From the NCBI GenBank assembly GCA_025526935.1, contig JAHLKD010000005.1:1-64000 (forward strand): 64,000 nt of DNA, written 5' to 3'. A program made the position numbers and the translations under genes. Shown here one piece after another: positions 58,901 to 64,000 of this stretch (the stretch's first letter is position 1; every line of letters begins with the position of its first letter). Source of the DNA: Cladochytrium replicatum (lineage: Eukaryota > Chytridiomycota > Chytridiomycetes > Cladochytriales > Cladochytriaceae). A model generated the notes under the pieces. It made no database searches. It was given only the letters and a program-made list of their open reading frames with translations, and had not been told where the DNA came from.

Positions 58901-60481
58901 ACACCTGGTAAAATGCCGTCGTTTCGGAATGATTTTGTATGTACAGAGCTCGCATTGTTACACTCTCGGCCGGGACATCGTTGAAGTTGACAAGCTGTGT
59001 ATTTAATGAAACCGCTGGGCCTGAAACGACGATCAGATATCTCCTACATTATATAGATAATGTAGACTCAACCTGTTCCTCTGCCAGTGCAGGTTATGTG
59101 GATGGTGTTGCCAGAAACTGTCCCGATGTCGAAATATTCTGTAGAGTACAGGCCCGACGCGACCGGTGTGTAAGTTATCTACGCAATTTGGTGAACTTAA
59201 TACCACACTGTAAATTAATTGAGTTTGACGCACCACAATTTCTAAGCTGCTTTGGCTCGGTATAACACCTCCCGTTGTCGAAAACGAGAAAAAAGGATCA
59301 GCATCGCCCTCCGTTTGCTTGATCTTGAAATTTGCATGAACCTTAAAGGAAGCATAAGCATAGAATCTATCCTCAGAAGACTCCAGTGCCTACCGAGCTG
59401 TGGTTTTCCAATGAAAAACGAATCTCTGACATGTTTCCCACAAAGACCTCTCCAAAATCGAAGGTTGTTTTATTCCCAGCGGTGCTTAGGTGAGAATACT
59501 TTCCGATGCCGTACACGTTTATGGCCTTCGTTAGGGTGGACTTTGACTGCCCAGTTTTTGCTCCATAGCTACAAACGCCGAGAGCGGTGAACACCGACGC
59601 ATCCTTCAGACACAGACTGTTATGAACTTTAAATATGTATTTCGTGTTCATAAACGAACCTGAGGTTTAAATTCAACCGTCATAGTAACTGAGCTCCCAG
59701 GAGTAAGGGATCCAGTCTTTGGAGATATCGAAAACGGCTCATGAAGCTGCCAGTCAAAGTGGCTCGGCAGCTCACCATCATTCCTTAGAATGAATTGTGT
59801 TTTAGCAGTCTCTTTGATCGGACACAGCTCAAAGTTGATCGTGTTCGGGAAAGTCAGGACATGATCTGGTAAAGTCGCTTTAACGACGAGATTGAACTTC
59901 CCAAACGAAGTGGTGAACTCGATTGTGTCAGTGTATGATTCCTGAGAAGAGCATGTTAAACCGATATATACCACACAATTAGGCGTACTTTTGCAACGGG
60001 TCGGAACGTGATCGGAATCGTCCAACTCATGCCTGCGCTCAGCGTTACTGTCTCCGGGAAATTCATTGAGAAGTATCTAGTTTGAGGGAGCTTGTAGCGC
60101 ATCTTCTGCGTCTTCATGACTACATTCTTAACCACCAGGTTTTTGACGTATTCTCCTCCCGGCTCCCTGCAGACCGAAATAACAAACATTAGGATCAATT
60201 TGCGAGGGGAAGTGAATCAGCTATTTATAATAGCCGTACCAGTGCGTGAAGTGGACGCATTCTGCACAATCCACGCCAAAATGAAGTGCACGGTCAACAC
60301 GAGATGGTGCAGCTGGGATCATCGACCCATTTTCGATCGCATCACTAGGAACGGCCGAGTTTGAGATTGACTTATGATTACCCTGAGGCAACAACGTGTG
60401 GCTGCCCCCGGGCATCTGGATCACGGCCTGGGTTTGTTGTGCGAGCATCTTGTCTGATCTACAAAGATCTTTCACTGCCAT
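52998..60481 (-). CDS. CFAP65: Cilia- and flagella-associated protein 65 (CFAP65/CCDC108)
   Basis: One gene of about 7.5 kb with many introns. Near the N-terminus it reads RALHFGVDCAECVHFTHW, spliced to EPGGEYVKNLVVKNVVMKTQ, KMRYKLPQTRYFSMNFPETV, TLSAGMSWTIPITFRP, then DTIEFTTSFGKFNLVVKATL and FDWQLHEPFSISPKTGSLTP, closely matching the first ASH/MSP-like domains of CFAP65. Further immunoglobulin-like domains repeat the pattern (FDFGEVFVGNMSEIRFSLEN, SIRLDFPSCYPDKSVYRTLR, PPVLEFGPTLVNAVTEREIT, FPGESAHVVMTYTHDFPGLH, LPGESRICKVAFYPSKTPQF). The C-terminal part is Ser/Arg/Pro-rich with RPASAMS, then helical (LVELEQEEATINRLLRYF). CFAP65 is an axonemal central-pair/assembly protein needed for flagellar motility. 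Fungi without flagella lack it, so it is the strongest taxonomic marker here. Confidence 0.85.
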
Positions 60482-60908
60482 TTCATTTCAATGCTCTCTG
60501 GTGGCTTGGCGACGCGCTTTCGCCCACAGCTCGGTCCTGGGAAGTTCTCTGAGTGAAAGCCAAATAATAAATCACTCCATCCTACCCCGCACGCCGCCAT
60601 TCAGAAATCCGACTGCTTTCCGGCTTCCAAGATCAAATATGCACGACCACTCGAAATCCCTCAGGCGTCTCCAACCCCACCAACCTCTCCATATCCCACC
60701 CCCCTATCACCCAACCAAGAAATCCCTTGATCTTCGCGACGTGATCATCTACGCGCTGATAAATCTCCACATCCTCAACCACAAAAAGATCTTTGACGAA
60801 GGCAAGGAGCTCTGGCTGATCGATCATGTCGGGCTATCTCCCACGGCGAGGGGACCCCCACGGCGGCGATGGTGGTGCTTCCCACGACGGAGGAGTAGAG
60901 CAGCATTG
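60482..60908. promoter_or_regulatory. Divergent region CFAP65 / GT32, with antisense open frame
   Basis: About 430 bases between opposing starts. The GT32 frame stays open upstream, with alternative ATGs at 60396 and 60639, and on the minus strand 60827-60633 is also open (LLAFVKDLFVVEDVEIYQRV...). Neither is recognisable, so I treat the space as regulatory. Confidence 0.35.
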
Positions 60909-62333
60909 ATGATGTGTTTGCTCTTTTTGGTGATAGTGGGGACTTTGACTGCGAAGACGGGGAAAGGGAGGGAAGGCGATGAGCGCGGGGCAGTGTGTTT
61001 GTTCTGGAGCTCGTGGGAGAAATGTTGGCCTGAGGAGATGGACGTTCCGTGCGTGAGGTGTACGCCTTCGATCGTGGCCGAGGACTCAACTACGATTCCT
61101 AGGATCATTCACCAGTCGTGGAAAACGAAAAACTTACCACCCGTACGTGAATGCTCATGTTTTCTCGTTACCTGATCCTTGATTTCTTGCTCCAGAGATT
61201 CAAAACGTGGTCACACAGCTGGAAGAAAAAGAATCCTGGTTGGAAATACAACCTCTGGACCGACGAGACAAACCGCGAGATGGTAGCGCGACATTTCCCT
61301 TGGTTCCTCCCAGTTTACGATGGCCTCCCGCGAAATATTTGCCGGGCGGACGTATCACGCTACATGTACATGTTCGCCTTCGGTGGCGTCTACGCCGACC
61401 TCGACGTCGAAGCTCTCAAACCCATGGACGACCTCCTTTCCTGGGCCTCTCGCTCTAAAATAGCAGCCGCAAAGCGTGCAGAGAGAGAAACCTTACCGAA
61501 TTGGGTCAACTTGCTCAACAGGGCCTTCCCAAACACCCTTCGCTTGGAACACGGTGGTGACAAGCGGGGTGAGGTGGAGACCCATAATGCTACGACGACG
61601 ACACTGGAGCTCCTGTTGCCGTTCATGGGTTTTGATTTCAGGAGCGAGCATAATGTACCAAATGCGTGGATGGCGTCTAGACCAGGGCATCCGTTTTGGA
61701 TCCATTGCTTGATGGTCGTTGAGGCACGGTACAGGATGTGGAAGTCGCTTAGTGCCAGGAGAGGGGCGGAGGACGAGGCCAGCTTGAATGTGGAGAAGAT
61801 GACGGGGCCGGTGTTGCTGATCGACGCATATAGAGATTACATGGTCCGAATGCCTCAAGAACTGCGCGAGCCAATATTTTTCCTTGAGCCAGGTAAATGT
61901 GGTTCTGACTTGACGTTGGTAATGGTGTTGTTGAACTTAGATCGATCCAGGTGTTATTTTCCCATTTGACTGGCACGATGTACCGAAGCACGTCTATGAG
62001 ATTTGCTGCGCAGCGCTTGACACGTTCGACCCCGAACGGTGCAAGGCGCTCTATAACTCTACTACTGCGGCACGTGAGAAGGCGTGGACGATCACTTACT
62101 GGTCACATAGTTGGGAGGGAGAGTCGCAATTGTGGAACGTTCCAGTGACCAGCGATGCTGAGTTGGACAAGGAGGGCTACGACGCGGAAGTCAAAGTCTT
62201 GGGGTTGGATAAACGAAGCGCAACTGGCGAGAATATGTACGAGAAAATCAAGAAGAGAAGAAAGTCGCAGGAGGCGTTGATAAATAGGGTGTTCCCCAGT
62301 TGGACGAAACGGTTACGTTTGCAACTAAGATAG
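60909..62333 (+). CDS. Family GT32 glycosyltransferase (Och1/IPC mannosyltransferase-like), type II membrane
   Basis: Three exons (60909-61142, 61196-61892, 61951-62333) give 437 residues from the ATG at 60909. I chose that start because it begins MMCLLFLVIVGTLTA, a signal anchor, directly before a short stem; a longer protein from 60639 is possible. The catalytic domain shows IPRIIHQSWKTKNLPP, WKYNLWTDETNREMVARHFP, RADVSRYMYMFAFGGVYADL and DLDVEALKPMDDLL, where DLD is the DXD metal/nucleotide-sugar site of GT32 enzymes. Later blocks are PNAWMASRPGHPFW, TGPVLLIDAYRDY and WHDVPKHVY. Members transfer mannose or a related sugar in the Golgi, to N-glycans (Och1) or inositol phosphoceramide (Sur1/Csh1). 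Acceptor cannot be told. Confidence 0.83.
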
Positions 62334-62667
62334 ATCCCTTCCTTAGTTAACGACGCTCACTTCCCTTGCGCACAAAATGCTGCCAGGTTGGTAACGTGAT
62401 AAGGGGACATTCCTTTGTAGTTTGTTGTTTTCTGTTCTGCGATTTCTCCTCCTTATTCTTTCCTTCTGTTTTGAACGAATTTTTCGATGATCAAGTTCGT
62501 AACTATGAGGGACAGCACAACCACACGCATTCAAATGCGTGTGGACGACTTGAAAAAGACTCCGAGGAACCGGGGATAATTTGATGCATCAATCTTCCAC
62601 AATACTTCACAAACGCCCAAAACCACCTTTGCTCATAATAAATACAAAACCATCCACCAAAAACCTG
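62334..62667. other. 3' flank between convergent genes
   Basis: UTR-like sequence between the GT32 gene and the last gene. No gene seen. Confidence 0.4.
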
Positions 62668-64000
62668 TCACCCAGTCTTCTTCCCACGCTTCACAGTTTT
62701 TGTATCCTTCTCGTCTCCACCGCTGCCGTCCCCACACCTCACCAAGAATTCCTCAACCGATACAACAAACACCAGCATCTGATTCCTTAGCTCCTCCACC
62801 TGCGACAAATCCACCTCCAACCTTCCCACCGTCTCGCTCGACCCCGCCGCTGCTGCCGCCGCAGCCGCCGCAGCCCCTCCTCCTCCCGCATTCGCCGCGT
62901 CCATGCCGGCCTGCGCCGCAACCACCGTCCGCGCATGAACAAGCATCCCCGCAAGCTCCTCAGTCCTCATCCCAACAATCTCCCTCACTTTCCTCAAACC
63001 CCCGTCGCCCTGCTGCCGTCGATCAAACTCCTCCTCGCTAACGAACCCCATCTTTTCAAAGAAGGCCTGCACGCGAGTGTTGTCTTTCCGGGAGTGGAGG
63101 TACACAAGCCGCGGCTTCGGCTTGCGTTCGTGCTCCGAGCGCTCAATGTTGCTTTGAAGGACTCGACGGAGCATGTCGCGGATCACATTGACGCTCTGCA
63201 TTGCCATCATCCGCGCCGAGAACTGCACGACCTCGATAGCGCCACGCGGGACGTCCCATCTTGTCAATAGGAAGCCGTAGAGGATGTGGTCTGCAGGTAC
63301 GGCTCCGTGCACGTCCACATTCTGCGGATGCAACACGTTGTTTGCGCGCTTGTTTTTCTTGCGCGGGACTTTGGGCATCCAAGACATGGTGATGTGGCTC
63401 ACGAGCGACGTGTCGCTGACGGGGGTATTGAGTTCAGTGCGGCAGCGCTCCCAAGCTGTTGACACTGCAAGGCTGAGGTTAGCGTACGTCGAAAAGCGCT
63501 CGTATTCTTCCATGACTTTGGGGATCGCGTAGAGACTTAGGACGCCGTCCTCGTATACGGATTTGATGTCTGTGATCATGCTCGCGTCGATGTGTGTGTC
63601 GGGCGCCGTGCCGCGCGTGTCGACGTCCCAGACGCGGTGCTCAAGCGCGGTGTCGCCGATGCGGACGTGGGACAGTGTGCAAGTGCGTCGGCCAGGTAGG
63701 AACATTTCGCTAGGTCGGAACTTGCCCGTCCGATATTTACCGCCGCCGCCGCACTCGGTGCAGAAGGCGTACTTGGCGTGGCAGGATGCGCAGATGACTT
63801 CGAGGGTGACGCCAGCTTGCGCGTAGGGCACCGAAACGAGCTCCGGGATCTCGACCTCGCCCTTCTTGCGTTTTTCTGTGACTGAGATCGTGACCTCCCC
63901 GTTGGCAACTTTGCGTCTGCACACCTCGCATCCGATCGCGTCACCCTCGCGTTTCCGCTTGCGTTTGCGGATGTTGGCGGCGGCTTTGCCCTCGCGGCGG
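62668..64000 (-). CDS. Cys-rich, GNAT-like protein of unknown function (5' partial)
   Basis: Open to the right edge. The first visible residues are basic (ANIRKRKRKREGDAIG), likely a nuclear signal, followed by CEVCRRK and 40 residues later CASCHAKYAFCTECGGGGKY, a probable zinc site of paired CxxC motifs. The middle has HITMSWMPKVPRKKNKRANN and DHILYGFLLTRWDVPRGAIE. Then comes PKPRLVYLHSRKDNTRVQAF followed by FEKMGFVSEEEF, which resembles motif B of GNAT acetyltransferases (N..A..FYEK.GF). A Gly/Ala run (about ten Ala) and a short helical tail end in KRGKKTG. I infer a nuclear zinc-binding, acetyltransferase-like protein; the acetyl-CoA loop was not seen, so catalysis is unproven. Single exon over 1.3 kb, GC-rich. 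Confidence 0.6.
   Translation of the reverse strand, partial: RREGKAAANIRKRKRKREGDAIGCEVCRRKVANGEVTISVTEKRKKGEVEIPELVSVPYAQAGVTLEVICASCHAKYAFCTECGGGGKYRTGKFRPSEMFLPGRRTCTLSHVRIGDTALEHRVWDVDTRGTAPDTHIDASMITDIKSVYEDGVLSLYAIPKVMEEYERFSTYANLSLAVSTAWERCRTELNTPVSDTSLVSHITMSWMPKVPRKKNKRANNVLHPQNVDVHGAVPADHILYGFLLTRWDVPRGAIEVVQFSARMMAMQSVNVIRDMLRRVLQSNIERSEHERKPKPRLVYLHSRKDNTRVQAFFEKMGFVSEEEFDRRQQGDGGLRKVREIVGMRTEELAGMLVHARTVVAAQAGMDAANAGGGGAAAAAAAAAAGSSETVGRLEVDLSQVEELRNQMLVFVVSVEEFLVRCGDGSGGDEKDTKTVKRGKKTG

Overview
The window reads as nuclear DNA of a zoosporic (flagellated) fungus, most likely a chytrid. Genes are spaced as in fungi and cut by many short GT-AG introns (mostly 40-80 nt). The set mixes fungal genes with ciliary or mitotic genes that Dikarya have lost: a CFAP65-type ASH-domain protein, a probable augmin HAUS3-like subunit and a very large RPxS-tailed coiled-coil protein. 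A complete propionyl-CoA carboxylase gene pair also fits an early-diverging fungus. No bacterial, viral or plasmid features were recognised. Exon borders were derived by hand from splice signals and phase, and for eight genes the exon lengths add up to intact reading frames.

Layout. 0-1.3 kb: 3' part of a membrane-anchored histidine-phosphatase-like gene. 1.4-1.7 kb: internally deleted homocysteine S-methyltransferase remnant. 2.2-6.0 kb: three decayed head-to-tail paralogues of an F-box-like protein with about 29-residue Trp-Trp repeats; a fourth lies at 19.4-20.9 kb. 6.5-8.5 kb: cytochrome b5/acyl-CoA dehydrogenase fusion with a probable peroxisomal C-terminus. 9.3-10.5 kb: TIR-like gene, possibly broken. 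10.8-14.4 kb: C2H2/C2HC zinc-finger protein and an SRSF1-type splicing factor. 14.9-17.0 kb: decayed periplasmic-binding-protein-like gene. 17.2-18.9 kb: AT-rich gene desert. 21.1-26.4 kb: PCCB and PCCA, head to head. 26.4-29.4 kb: tRNA-derived SINE-like elements and a tandem repeat, no gene recognised.

29.4-64 kb is a dense gene block: WBP11-like splicing factor, NDUFB7, EFR3, the 10-kb coiled-coil gene, a membrane-anchored KCTD/BTB protein, HAUS3-like, REXO4, CFAP65, a GT32 glycosyltransferase and a Cys-rich GNAT-like protein that runs off the right edge.

How genes relate. PCCA and PCCB encode the two subunits of one mitochondrial enzyme and share a promoter region of about 240 bp. Divergent pairs are frequent (WBP11/NDUFB7, EFR3/coiled-coil gene, HAUS3/REXO4, CFAP65/GT32). 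The left third (2-6, 9-10.5, 14.9-21 kb) is a graveyard of expanded lineage-specific families; the right half is conserved housekeeping, splicing and flagellar or spindle genes. The best leads are the Trp-Trp repeat family, the SINE-like pair, the b5-acyl-CoA dehydrogenase with a spliced AKL terminus, and the large AT-rich RPxS-tailed gene.
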